Of a stretch of DNA of 64,000 nucleotides, positions 48,821-60,009 are shown piece by piece (within the stretch, counting starts at the first letter, position 1; every line of letters starts with the position of its first letter). The position numbers were made by a program, and so were the translations under genes. Source of the DNA: Cymbomonas tetramitiformis (Eukaryota; Chlorophyta; Pyramimonadophyceae; Pyramimonadales; Pyramimonadaceae); the NCBI GenBank assembly GCA_001247695.2, contig LGRX02024691.1, forward strand, positions 37,336-101,335, in the 5' to 3' direction. The notes under the pieces are model-generated. The model was not told the origin of the DNA and ran no database searches. It saw only the letters and a program-made list of their open reading frames with translations.

Positions 48821-50031
48821 GACTCTATGAACGCCTGTAGCCTTTCCTCTAACTGGGCCTTAGCTGACCTCCGATCTGCTGCTCGCCGCTCGTCGGCAGC
48901 TATCTGCTGAGCGACACTCTCGTCGACAGCTAACTGTCTGGCAGTCTCCCGTGCTTCTGCAGCTAGCCGATCTGCGGCCCAGCGCTCTTCGACAGCGCGT
49001 TGCTCGGAGATCCTGTGCTCCTCGGCAGCCTTCTGGCTCTCTTGAAGTTGCTGAGACAGCTTCTCCATGAGAGCTTCGGCAGCTGCTTCCCGAGCTCGAG
49101 ACTCTTTCTGCAAGGCTTCCTTCAGCTCTTGCAGGTCCTGACTGTTGCTGCTCCAGGCAGACTCCGGGGACGACGACGTGTTTGAGTTGTCATCAGAGGA
49201 AGTCGGACCAGGGTGCGGGGCCGAGGGTGCTCGACCGGGCTTTCTGATGTGAGACACCGTGCGGCTGTGGCTGCTCGGCCTAGACACCCGGTTCCTGGGT
49301 TCTGGGGTTCCCACGGAATACTCCTCTTCCGACGATGACGAGAGGGGAGCAAACCGATTCGCCCAGCTCCCACCGGAGGCTGCTGAACTCAGATGTGCCT
49401 TACTTGATTTATTAAGGCCCTTATACGACTTCCGGGTGCTGCCGCTAACCTTGAGGGCAGTCACGACTGCTCTCCTCACCTCCTGGAGGCTCATTCCTCG
49501 TCTCACTGTCTCCCCTGGTCTGCGAGCGTTGATGGCAAAGGCGGAGAACTTACACCTCTCCAGGGAGTTGTGAGGGTCCTCGCGCATTTGCTGCATCAAC
49601 TCCTTGGACTCGGAGACTGACTTTTGATGAACCTCCAGACGATATGTACCTTCGGTGGAAAGCCCATGGTCATCAAATTGGAACCACATTACTCCTGGCA
49701 GTGGGTGGTCTTTCCCCAGGCGCTTCAGGCCTCGACGAATGTCCTGCCACCAAGACTCCTGGTCGGAACTCGAAAGGGAGCCGATGTCAGGTGAGACTTC
49801 CGCCTTCCTTACTGCAAGGCGGGCACTCGTTCCCTGGGACGAGTCTGAGCTGCTCGGGGTCGTCCTGGGGAGTCGACGCCACTCACGGAGACGCCTCTCG
49901 ACCATCCGGGCCATCCGGTGTTTCCGGGCTCCGACGTCCGACCCACCAGGTGCTCCTCTCTCTGGCGAGCGTCGCTTGCTGGTGTCACGCCATGAAGGCT
50001 GACTCAGCTCGACCTCGACTACCCCTGACAA
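48821..50031 (-). pseudogene. Element F gag-like coiled-coil protein, cut by element B
   Basis: About 400 residues are open on the minus strand. They are basic and Ser-rich at first, with a globular stretch around WWQDIRRGLKRLGKDHPLPG, a Ser/Glu patch, and a long Ala/Glu/Arg coiled coil (LQELKEALQKESRAREAAAE onward). The C-terminus runs into the element B LTR at 48820. Position downstream of a matching LTR and primer site suggests gag, but no zinc knuckle is seen. It is truncated. Confidence 0.5.
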
Positions 50032-50145
50032 ACAGACTCCGCGACTGGACGACTTGCTGGTGCCACGCCATGAAGGCTGACTCAGCTCGACGTCGATTAC
50101 CTCTGACGAACAGACCCTGCAACTGGGCGACTTGCTGGGTGACAG
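49974..50145 (-). repeat. 78-bp tandem repeat in the element F coding region
   Basis: Units starting CTTGCTGGTG(T/C)CACGCC on the plus strand occur at 49974, 50052 and 50130. On the minus strand they encode 26-residue units of the type RAESAFMAWHQQVVQSRSLF. The first unit has TGA where the others have TGG, so one unit carries a nonsense change. Confidence 0.75.
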
Positions 50146-50744
50146 CTCTCCACGTGTGGAATGCTAGGTTCCGGAGCTCGCGATGATGCGCCGATCGGTC
50201 CGCCCTAGCTTTCCATGCGACCCATGCAAGTCGCGCGGTTGCGCGCTGACGAGCCACCAAGGAGACTCTGGCGCGTCGTTGCGCTGAGTTCTGTGCCCAG
50301 GTGCTCCAATGGCCGAAGGCCAATTCAAGCGCGGACCGACGTCGCTCCCCTTACTTGGGGCAGCTCAACTCCTCTCTGGTTCCTGTTGACCCTGTACCTT
50401 GTGGGAGCTGGGTCCGGCGGCTGAGTCGTGACAAGCACGCTGCCGAACCCCTCGTATCCTGGCCGAGCATACAGCGGGGGGTTCCCTTGCCAATCTGGCC
50501 TGAGCCGGATGCTGGCCTTGTACTCCCTCGACTGGACTGAGTCCGGCAACTCTGTGCAAAGGACATCGTCAAATTCCTCTTCCACAGGAGTCCTACTGTC
50601 ACTGGCCCGGAAGATCTCCAAGTGCCCTGGGGCACTGGTGAAATTCCCCTTTTCATATCCCGCGAGGGGAGAGAGGGAGGGCGTCACTGGGTCTGGCACT
50701 GGTTCCTGACGGACGAGCCTACCACCCGCACTCCTGCTGGACAC
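49985..50744 (-). pseudogene. Element F leader-side ORFs of unknown function
   Basis: Two open frames lie upstream of the gag-like ORF. 50325-50744 is acidic, with TPVEEEFDDVLCTELPDSVQ. 49985-50323 is basic with Trp-containing helical repeats (TWAQN, AWVAWKARADR, HTWRAVTQQ, AFMAWHQQ). The spaced W-A pattern is reminiscent of Sfi1-type repeats but too short to claim. They probably belong to one broken gene. Confidence 0.35.
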
Positions 50745-50929
50745 AGTTGAGGTTACCGTTGAGGTGTCTCTTCCTTACCTGGGACCTGATCAGTCCTGGG
50801 TTCTGGCGGTGTTCTGCCGCGCAGTCAGCTTCGTCCACGTCACTGGCCGAAGCTGTCCCTAGGTAAGGGGGGGAGAGGCATCTGAGTGCTCTTACATGAG
50901 CTTAACGTTGGATGAATTGACATCCAATT

Positions 50930-51001
50930 GTCGGGATAGCTCAGTGGTTAGAGCGCTCAGCTAGCAATCGAGAGGTCGGGGGGTCGAGCCCTCTCTCGGC
51001 G
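50930..51001 (+). tRNA. tRNA-like gene, anticodon AGC (Ala codon), possibly a pseudogene
   Basis: A cloverleaf can be drawn. The acceptor stem pairs GTCGGGA with TCTCGGC. The D arm is GCTC-AGTGGTTA-GAGC. The anticodon loop CTAGCAA has AGC at the middle. The T arm is GGGGG/CCCTC with a six-base loop. A T6 run follows at once, as for RNA polymerase III. Box A (TAGCTCAGTGG) is good and box B (GGGTCGAGCC) is imperfect. The anticodon stem has an A-C mismatch, and the Ala identity pair G3-U70 is not present (C3-G70). Decoding identity is therefore doubtful. Confidence 0.6.
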
Positions 51002-51009
51002 TTTTTTAG

Positions 51010-51023
51010 TTCTGATACCATTT
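51010..51023 (-). other. Primer-binding site of element F
   Basis: On the minus strand, AAAATGGTATCAGAAC follows the LTR end, an initiator tRNA-Met type site. Confidence 0.7.
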
Positions 51024-51486
51024 TCTAGGAGGCTACCTCTCCAGCTTCTTCACTTCTTACACTTTCGGACTTATTCTATACTAACTCTCAAACGACCGCA
51101 CGAGGTATGATTTCGATACTACGGCGGTCAACTATTCGGAATATGCTTTCAATATTCGTATGCTTTCAATGTATGCTTTCAATACAATATACCGGTTTCG
51201 GCTGTTACGGTTTCGTACACTTATTATGTTACTTTTCATTCAGTTCAGTTATCTTCCCCGAAGCTGGCTACACTTAGAGTTCTTATACATTCATCAACTC
51301 CATTCATAACTCAACTGTACTATGTACTCCGTACAGCAGACTAGGCACCTCACATCAACATCATTCAGATCGGTCTTACTGTACTCCGTACTGAGTACTT
51401 TTATAGTTGTAGTTGCTTTTTGTACTTGGCCGTTTTCTTAGCCCTTTTACTTGCGTCTCGGGCTCTTGTGCTTGCCTCCTAGCACA
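51024..51486 (-). repeat. 5' LTR of element F
   Basis: In plus orientation it runs from TCTAGGAGGCTACC to CTTGCCTCCTAGCACA. It shares long blocks with 52715-53156 (for example AACGACCGCACGAGGTATG). The internal end begins TC rather than the TG seen in element H. The primer site on its left puts the element body to the left. Confidence 0.8.
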
Positions 51487-52714
51487 AGTGATCCTTGAAA
51501 AAGTTTAGGGTTCCTACCTCTCAAAGCAACAAAAGCACTTCGCGCTTTGTTGTGAGGCTTTATATGCTAATTGAAACACAATTTATGATTACGTGTAGCA
51601 AGTGGCGCCACCTAATTCAAAGCGAGCTTTAAGCTTTACTAAAATGCGTCTTCATGCATAAAAACAAAAACGCATCCTCACGGAGACACAGACTCCCCCC
51701 TCCCCCCCCCTGGGGAAGGGAGCCCTGGTCGTTCTGTCACCCCTCGACCCAAGGTGCCAGGTCAGCTCCGTCATCAGTGGTGGGGAAAATAAAACCCCCC
51801 TGTATTTTATTTTCATGCATCTTAGACTGTGAGACCACCCGAGCATCTCGTCCCAGCTTCACAGAGTTTGTGGAGACTAAATAACAACGCATATATTCCA
51901 CCGTTGTCGAATATACCCGCTGTTATTTCACCGTCTCTGTTACATCCCACTTTATGTTTTACTCGTTGTGTGTGCAAGCCTTCCACAGATTTTAAGCACA
52001 CCTACTAGGCATTTCAAAGCGTACCTTATGCGCGAAGAGGCATGTAAGGTTGAGGTGCGAGAATTCGGACGCCACAAATACCTATAGGCATCCAACCAAG
52101 ATGTTAGAACTCAAAGCCTAAAGAAATGGAAGAATCGGGCAAACAAGGAGGGTGAAAAGAGCATTAGAAGCATACCTCTAGTGTGTGCCATCTCGGGGTT
52201 TCACCGAGATCTCCAAACCGCAGGTTTTGGCGCTCTGCTTGAGCTAGTGCCACGAACGAATTGCAAACTGAAAAACAACTGTCGCCAAAAAGATAGGATT
52301 GCCAAGTGTGCCTCCATCTTTCGAAAAATTGACCAAATGAAGTGACGTAAATATGATCACGTGGTAAATTTCCGCGAGGAGAACGCCGGTAACGTCCAAA
52401 ACGCCGTTAGAATAACGGTTTTCCCGCTTGCAAAGGGTCTGCCGACCTGTGATTTTGTCGAGCGAACAAGGTGCGCGGGTAAACTTGAAGAAAACATGTA
52501 AAGTCAAAAGAAAATGAAAGGAACATCAAGGCTTCATTGAGTAGTGTTGAAGACGGAATGAAGTGGCGAAGCGGGCATCTTAACCGTTCGTAATATGCCT
52601 CGACGAAGTTGGAGGCGAAAGAAGCCAATCAAGGCCAAGGCGTGAAGGGAGCGTGCAGTCTTGGCAAAGATGTTGACGAGTGTTTTCGAAAGAAAAATGG
52701 AATAACAAGCAGTC
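51487..52714. other. 1.2-kb stretch between LTRs of F and G; no gene seen
   Basis: Unique sequence with a C-rich patch at about 51690-51715 and only short open frames. It is host DNA or an unrecognised insertion. Confidence 0.5.
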
Positions 52715-53156
52715 TGTGGGAGTCTACACCCTTGCTTCTTCTCTTCTTTACACTTTCGGACTTATATTATTCTAACTATTAAACGACCGCACGAGGTATG
52801 GTTTCGATACTACGGAGGTCCACTATCCGGAATACGGTTTCGTTATTCACTTCAAGGATGCTTTCAATGTATGCTTTCAATACAAATATACAGCGGTCAC
52901 GGTTTCGTACTTTTTATGTTACACTTTATTCAGTTCAGTTCTCATCTCCGAAACTGGTTACACTTAGAGTTCTTATACATTCATGAACTCTTTCCATAAC
53001 TCAACTGTACTGAGTATTCCGTACAACAGGCTAGGCACCTCACATCAACATCATTCTGATCGGTCCTACTGTACTCCGTACTGAGTACTTTTATAGTTGT
53101 AGTTGCTTTTTGTACTTAGCCGTTTTTCTTTGCTCTTGTGCTTGCCTCCTAGCACA
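52715..53156 (-). repeat. 3' LTR of element G
   Basis: It ends CTTGCCTCCTAGCACA in plus orientation, followed by ACTCCCCCCCCCCTTAGGG, the complement of the polypurine tract. It is similar over most of its length to 51024-51486. Confidence 0.8.
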
Positions 53157-53544
53157 ACTCCCCCCCCCTTAGGGAAGGTCACGTCCACGCTGACCACGTC
53201 GGACCAGTAAAGTTTTTATACAGATCTTCTACTGTTGCTCAGGATGATTATACAGGTCTCAGCCGCCTGTTGTCTGGGATGACATTACACTTCCCATGAC
53301 ACACCGCAGTAAGAAAATCAACCTCTTAAGCACAAGGGTCGGCCTCTCACCGGTCTGCCATCTGCACTACCAGGCTCCCCCAAGGCTCAAGATCTCACAT
53401 CCATTACCACGCTCAAGATTTCAAACCTTCCAACACGGTACACATACAGGGGATGACAATAGGTTTGCCAATTACCCGACAGTTCTCGGGATGCCGGCCC
53501 GGAGGAAAGGTTTTAAACCCCTACCGCCTCCTCGGAATGCGTAG

Positions 53545-53865
53545 AGCTTTTACCCAGATCTCCAACTGCTGCCCGGTCGTGCCAGGCCCAGAGCCAATGC
53601 TCTCATGAAATGGATTATACAGATTTCCACCTGTTGCCTGGCTGTACCGAGGCTAGAGCCACTGCTCGGTTGGATGGATTATCCAGGTTCTCACCTGCCG
53701 CCTGGTCATACCGAGGCTGGGGTCAAATGGATTATACAGATTTCCACCTGTTGCCCGGCTGTACCAAGGCTAGAGCCACTGCTCTGTTGGATGGATTACC
53801 CAGGTTATTCTCACCTGCTGCCTGGTCTCGCCGAGGCTGGAGCCACTGCTCTTCTCGATCGAAAC
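53545..53865 (-). repeat. Minisatellite in the element G trailer
   Basis: At least four degenerate units of about 55-65 bp carry TGGATTA(T/C)(A/C)CAG(A/G)TT, CACCTGTTGCC and CCGAGGCTAGAGCCACTGCTC. Open frames across it are artefacts. Confidence 0.8.
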
Positions 53866-53877
53866 TCTCCGACGCTC

Positions 53878-55783
53878 TCAATCGCTAAGACCACTCGCGT
53901 CAGATTCCCATCCGCCCTCGGGTACGATCATCACTTCGGCTCGTACTCCCGCTAACGCTATTGGTTCCGGTTCAAACTCGGGCAGGTCGCTCTCAACAAC
54001 AGCTGACTGGACTAAATCGCTCATCTCGCTTGGATCTTCCCTGACAAGCAGTTCAGACATGAACTCATGCACCTCTTCATGTAAGGTTAGGTTGTGGAAA
54101 AGCTGTTTAAACAGTGCTGAAGGAATCCCATACAAATTCTATCGAGCTCCCATGCCCTTCGCAAACACACCTCCAGCTCTCATCGCGCGCCCTCCTTGCG
54201 CGACCTTTTCGTGCCTACCGTGTTGCCGGAAAAACTCGCAAGGCGTGTCGGCATCGCACACTTGCAGGGGTGTGTGCAACGGAACGTTGGTCCAGATATG
54301 CGTGGGCTTCCTGTATGCGGTTACGTATTTACAGTATGTAACGAGGTGCGGAGCTGGTAGATTGCTCATGCATCGGCGCGAGTGCAGACCGTGGGGCTCT
54401 CTTCCCTTCGGGTTCTCAATGAAGTATGCTTCGGGCCTCAAGTACCGGATGATTTCCAATGTCCTACGAACTCGCCTGTCCGCAGCGCGCAAATCTCGGA
54501 TGCCTACTGTCTTCGCCTGGCTGTACTCTGTACAAGGTGGGCTAGCCCAGACTACGTCGAAGTGTCCTGGTCTGAACTGTCGGTAGTCCCATCGCATGAT
54601 ATCCTCGCAATGTGTGGGGCCCCACTTGGGCTGAATGTCCACGGCAACTACTTCGCTGTTTGGAAACTGCTTAGTAAACTGCCTCTCGACTGACCCGGTC
54701 CCACTGAACAATACGAGAATTTTAGACTGACCGACTGGTTCCTTCTCAAGTGCTGCGGCTCCGTTGACTGGCGGCAGGGTGCTCTGAACGGATACTCTCG
54801 CGAAAGTTCCTACTTCCTCATCAAACCTCTCCTCTGGCACCCATGGCATTGCGCCGTCTACCTTGAGCTCCTCTGAAAGTGTGGTCCACATTGCCCCCGC
54901 GGATTCGTCGCGCCTCTTACGGACCCTAAGCTTTTCTCGCTCCACTCTCTTAGCCTCGATCCTCTCAAACTCCAACAACGCCCGGTTGGGAACGCCAGGC
55001 CTGCCGGCTCCGTGCCCTCCGTCCCACTCCAGATCCTCTCGAGTATTCCACTCGTTCTCGCTGCGGGGCATCCCTGTCCACTTGACTAGGTACTCCGTCC
55101 ACCTCCTGCCCTGACGCTGGCGCGTACGCGAACGCTCCACCCTCTCGACGCGGGTTTCCTTGCGCCCACTGACGTCCAACGGAGGAGGGGGAATCTCCTT
55201 AGCTCTCTCGACAAAGCGGCTACTCGACTCCACCGGCGAAAGCCGGTCCACGGTGAACACATCGTGCACTTTCCACTGCTTAGGCGTCTGCAACCTATAG
55301 GCCGACGGCGCGCCCCTATCGCTTGCGGGGAGGGCCATCTGCCGGTCGCTGTGAAAGACTTCCAGCACCCGAAGGGGTCCGAGGCGCTTCTTAAGCAGTT
55401 TCTTGTGCAACCCTCGGTCGCCCGGCTGGGTGAGGTACGTGGCGTCTACCCACACCTCATCGCCTACTGCGTAACTTCTGGCCTTGTGACGCGCGTCGTA
55501 CTGGGCGATCTGCTGCTGCTGAGCCAAGAGCAGCTTCTCCCTAGCGAGCTGCAACTGGCGAACAAATTGGCGGGCTGTCTCGTGGGCTGTACCCCTTTTT
55601 ACTGCTGCGCCCCTCCCCCCCTTAGCTCGGCCTCTCCGTGATGCAAGTGCTGCCTCCACGAAGAAGTCTAGCTGAGAGGCCGGGGCGTGACCGTACGTCA
55701 GTTCAAAAGGGGTGAAGCCCGTGACGGCGGAACGAGAGTCATTGATGGCGTACTCGACCGGGGAAAAAAGGTTATCGAGGAAT
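53878..55783 (-). pseudogene. pol: Element G pol C-terminus: integrase end, chromodomain-like region, C5 methyltransferase
   Basis: Reading from 55783 down: the integrase end (LFSPVEYAINDSRS, GFTPFELTYGHAP), the QYDARHKARSYAVGDEVWV segment, a HDVFTVDRL strand, a chromodomain-like module (EYLVKWTGMPRSENEWNTRE) and the cytosine methyltransferase. That domain has LFSGTGSVERQF, WASPPCTEYSQAK, YFIENPKG and YRKPTHIWTN. A TAG stop at 54139-54141 interrupts the domain, and the same frame continues with YGIPSALFKQLF, the expected last motif, to 53878. The methyltransferase is thus complete apart from one stop codon. Confidence 0.87.
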
Positions 55784-55927
55784 AGAAAACTCCAAAATGG
55801 GGAATAGAAATTTCGATCTGTTTTTGGGGAATAAATTATATGTCACATGTAACCATGCTTAATTCAATCGAGCGCCAAAAGAATTTACAAGCAGTTTGAC
55901 TAGCACACTCCCCAACACTTCACAGCC
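55784..55927 (+). other. 5' flank of the FLYWCH-finger ORF, possible transposon end
   Basis: Sequence unrelated to element G begins near 55784 with GAATAGAAAACTCC. GGAATAGAAA recurs about 30 bases later. It may be the terminus of an inserted element whose other end was not found. Confidence 0.35.
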
Positions 55928-57084
55928 ATGGAGGACCAGGAGGAGGAAAATTTGCAGTTCACTAGCCCCGGGAAGGATGGACGAGAAGTTTATGAGGATT
56001 CCGATCCCGAGAATGAAATTGATGAACTCCCTACGCGCAAGCGGACACGGACGCACGAGCGTAAAGAGTGGGTGGCCTTGCTAAGTGCTTCATCTTGGGA
56101 TAGCTGTATCCAAAAGATTACAGCGGTGTGTTCTGAAGGCTTCTCCAAGGCGGACAAACCTCACATAGCTAGGAAAACGGGCAATATTACACACAAGTTT
56201 AAGTGCTCGTTGTACAAGTCCAGCGGTTGTCAAGCGTTTTTCAAAATCATGCAAACCTCGGACGACTGTTGTGACTTGTTCCAGAGTGGAGAACACGATC
56301 ACGCGGGATTCTTCAACAAAGGCTTGAACCCTCGAGTAAAAACCTATTTGGACACGCACTTGAAGATGGGCAAGGGGCCAAAGTCCGTGTTCCTAGAAAT
56401 AATGAAGGACGACCTCAGCCACCCGACAGTACCGTCTTACGCAACAATCTGCAATTATGCCTACAACAATAAGTACCGAATTTGGGAAACTGAAGATATT
56501 AAAACCTACGGTAACTATATGCACGAGTGCGTGACAGCTAACTTGTTCGCCATCCCCATCACGGACCTCGACACCCCCGGGGTGTTGTGCATGTTTGACG
56601 GCCAAGTTCTTCTTCAAGACGGAAGCTACGCCGTTGTTCCTGCGTACAAGGATAACTCACGCAACAACTTACCTCCCTTGATTTTCCAAGCAACTTCTTG
56701 CTTGGAAATCATGGTAGCTTGGCGGCATGACAAGTGGAGGGAGGACCCAGCCGTTTGTGAACGGCGCCTACAGCAAGAATTTGAAAAACTCTTGGCGTCA
56801 GACGGTTGTTCCCACTTCCTGGAGCTCGCGTCCAATCTTTTGGCATGTCACGGGTGGAGTACCAAAAAGTCGCAATTCTACAAGGGCAAGCTAAACCTTC
56901 GGGCGCTTTTACGCAACTACCAGCAACTTGTTGAGGACTACCAACTTCAACAAAAACGAAAACGCTGGACCGTGATCTACACCACTTGGGAACTACTTCA
57001 AGTTTTGTCCACTAGCGACCACCGCTCTCGAGACGACACCTACAAGACCAACTGGAACGGCTTTCCCGTTGAGTTCGGCGGTAC
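55928..57084 (+). pseudogene. FLYWCH-type zinc-finger protein, truncated by element H
   Basis: The ORF starts ATG in a good context (CAGCCATGGAGGACC) with an acidic N-terminus. It then has a CX7C...HXH finger (FKCSLYKSSGCQAFF, C93, C101, SGEHDH at H123/H125) as in FLYWCH/WRKY-GCM1 domains, which are common at the N-terminus of Mutator-like transposases. The rest (residues 130-385) is not recognised, and no DDE core is evident. The last ten residues derive from the element H LTR, so the gene is cut at 57084. A MULE-type transposase fragment is the best guess. Confidence 0.5.
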
Positions 57085-57612
57085 TGTAGGAGGCAGTACT
57101 AAACCCTCTACTTAACAGTCACTGTGAAACTACTTGTGGATAAGATATAGTGCAAGGTTCTATATTATGCTCTATATCTTATTTAATGCTAACCAAACTA
57201 TGCTGGTTCTTAGGATCTATGTCCAGACTCAATGCATATTACTTGCATATAAGAATTAGGATTACATCTTTTGCCATGTCGGCTGTATTTACTCTTGGAA
57301 ACTCAACTGTTTCTTTGGCCTTGGCCATTACTTATTCACTCAACTCCCTGAGTTAATCCTAGTCAGCATGGCCAAGTCTCATTAACCTATCATATGCTTC
57401 TACTACAGTATCATGCAGTATGAGGTGTCAGTGCTTCACTATGACACCTTATTACACCGTACACTACGTAGTACTGTGTACTCCCACTTAAAGGGGGGTC
57501 TCTTCCTCAACAGGGGTCTCGGGCGCTAATATCGTAAGGCGCGTATGGCACTGCTAGCATGTATGACACCGCTGAGTCATCCGCGCATGACACAGTATGT
57601 TGTCCTAGCACA
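57085..57612 (-). repeat. 3' LTR of element H
   Basis: Copy of 62770-63290 with a few differences, including a small deletion in the right copy near ACACTA(CGT)AGTACTG. Confidence 0.92.
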
Positions 57613-58055
57613 ACTCCCCCCCCCTTCCCGTGGGAAGCGTCCTCGCGAACATATACGTTACTACTTTGCTCATCGCGTTTGCTCATCTGATTAGCTTGAG
57701 GGCTCCACTAAGGTCACATCGTTGGCGCTCCTCACAGCGGCACACTGCTCATATCAAGGCAGCTTTCGGTCTTCAATTTCCCGCCATCATGATGGTCATA
57801 ACACTCGCATCGGCTACCAAGGCTGTCGATAATACGGAACAAAAATCTTTGCAAGTAGGGGACCTCGGTCAAGAGGTCACATATGCTCGTCGTGCAGGCG
57901 CTCAAACTCAGTTCTCCGTCTACTACGCGTCGTCCGCTTCAACCGTATGTCATAGGTTCACCAGGTCCTCAATTCGCGTGCGTCCAAGAGCGCCCCTCGC
58001 CAGCGGCTGGGCCACGTCCTCACCATGAAAGAAATGGCTAGCGTGGCAGTGCGCG

Positions 58056-60009
58056 CGGCGCGCTCTCTTCCCCCCCAAAAGAAAAGCGGTCCACGCCTGG
58101 ACGCTTTCTCATGGCGCCGTGGGGAAGGGCGCGGGCGAGCACCTCTCGTGCTCACCCTGTAGCGACACGAGCACAAGGGCGGCGTCCCTTGTCTGCGTGT
58201 GGCGAGGCGTCCCATCGCTGGGCGCCATCTCGCCCGGAGCGTCAGCCACACAGGCCTCAGCAGCGACCCTCACGTGGGTGCTGCGCTCCGCGCTCGTCGC
58301 CGGGGCACGCGTGTGCGGTGTGACGCTCCCAGGCCCGCTCATCTCCTCTCCGAAGAGCCTCGATGACGCCCGGTCGCTGTGCACACGCTGCGCGCCACCC
58401 CTAGGCACCATGAGTATGGCGTGCCTGGTGGGGCAGCTGCGCGTCACGCGGCCCGAGACAGCGGCCATCTATCCGGCTGCCTCGTGGCGGTACGCTCGGC
58501 GCGCTCGCGGTGGTCATCGTGTGCCACCCGCGGCGCGCTCTCTCCCCCCCCAAAAGAAAAGCGGTCCACGCCTGGACGCTTTCTCCTGGCGCCGTGGGAA
58601 GGGCGCGGGCGAGCACCTCTCGTGCTCACCCTGTAGCGACACGAGCACAAGGGCGGCGCCCCTTGTCTGCGTGTGGCGAAGCGTCCCATCGCCGGGCGCC
58701 ATCTCGCCCGGAGCGTCGGCCACACAGGCCTCAGCAGCGACCCTCACGTGGGTGCTGCGCTCCGCGCTCGTCGCCGGGGCACGCGTGTGCGGTGTGACGC
58801 TCCCAGGCCCGCTCATCTCCTCTCCGAAGAGCCTCGATGGCGCCCGGTCGCCGTGCACACGCTGCGCGCCACCCCCTAGGCACCATGTGTATGGCGTGCC
58901 TGGTGGGGCAGCTGCGCGTCACGCGGCCCGAGACAGCGGCCATCTATCCGGCTGCCTCGTGGCGGTGCGCTCGGCGCGCTCGCGGTGGTCATCGTGTGCC
59001 ACCCGCGGCGCGCTCTCTTCCCTCCCAAAAGAAAAGCGGTCCACGCCTGGACGCTTTCTCATGGCGCCGTGGGGAAGGGCGCGGGCGAGCACCTCTCGTG
59101 CTCACCCTGTAGCGACACGAGCACAAGGGCGGCGCCCCTTGTCTGCGTGTGGCGAGGCGTCCCATCGCCGGGCGCCATCTCGCCCGGAGCGTCGGCCACA
59201 CAGGCCGCAACAGCGACCCTCACGTGGGTGTTGCGCTCCGCGCTCGTCGCCGGGGCACGCGTGTGCGGTGTGACGCTCCCAGGCCCGCTCATCTCCTCTC
59301 CGAAGAGCCTCGATGGCGCCCAGTCGCCGTGCACACGTCGCGCGCCACCCCTAGGCACCATGAGTATGGCGTGCCTGGTGGGGCAGCTGCGCGTCACGCG
59401 GCCCGAGACAGCGGCCATCTATCCGGCGGCCTCGGGGCGGGGCGCGCGGCGCGCGCGCGGTGGTCATCGTGTGCCACCCGCGGCGCGCTCTCTTCCCCCC
59501 CAAAAGAAAAGCGGTCCACGCCTGGACGCTTTCTCATGGCGCCGTGGGGAAGGGCGCGGGCGAGCACCTCTCGTGCTCACCTTGTAGCGACACGAGCACA
59601 AGGGCGGCGTCCCTTGTCTGCGTGTGGCGAAGCGTCCCATCGCTGGGCGCCATCTCGCCCGAAGCGTCGGCCACACAGGCCTCAGCAGCGACCCTCACGT
59701 GGGTGCTGCGCTCCGCGCTCGTCGCCGGGGCACGCGTGTGCGGTGTGAAGCTCCCAGGCGCGCTCATCTCCTCTCCGAAGAGCCTCGATGGCGCCCGGTC
59801 GCCGTGCACACGCTGCGCGCCACCCCTAGGCACCATGAGTATGGCGTGCCTAGTGGGGCAGCTGCGCGTCACGCGGCCCGAGACAGCGGCCATCTATCCG
59901 GCTGCCTCGTGGCGGTGCGCTCGGCGCGCTCGCGGTGGTCATCGTGTGCCACCCGCGGCGCGCTCTCTTCCCCCCCAAAAGAAAAGCGGTCCACGCCTGG
60001 ACGCTTTCT
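58056..60009. repeat. 475-bp tandem array, 4.1 copies, inside element H
   Basis: The landmark AAAAGAAAAGCGGTCCACGC occurs at 58077, 58552, 59027, 59502 and 59977, exactly 475 bases apart. Copies differ by only a few bases. As 475 is not a multiple of 3, no frame repeats its peptide in phase, so ORFs on either strand (for example 58119-59273 +) are probably fortuitous. Confidence 0.95.

Larger units (their letters stand above)
52715..55783 (-). mobile_element. Element G: 3' part of another gypsy-type element with a C5 methyltransferase
   Basis: The 3' LTR is 52715-53156, preceded on the minus strand by a polypurine tract (complement of 53157-53172). The internal region holds a trailer with minisatellite and the pol C-terminus. 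The element stops inside the integrase at about 55783, where unrelated sequence begins. Its LTR family differs from that of A and B and is related to F and H. Confidence 0.8.

Noticed and set aside
54139..54141. Reassigned TAG codon (variant genetic code)
   Set aside because: In-frame TAGs in G and the hAT exon are each single events in transposon copies; transposon decay is the simpler explanation, and the host-like gene gives no support.
57150..57356. Identical 68-residue ORFs at 57150 and 62835
   Set aside because: Both are inside the two LTRs of element H; the duplication is due to the LTRs, and no domain is seen.
58119..59587. 384- and 200-residue plus-strand ORFs in element H
   Set aside because: They lie within the 475-bp array, whose period is not a multiple of three, and have no recognisable domain.
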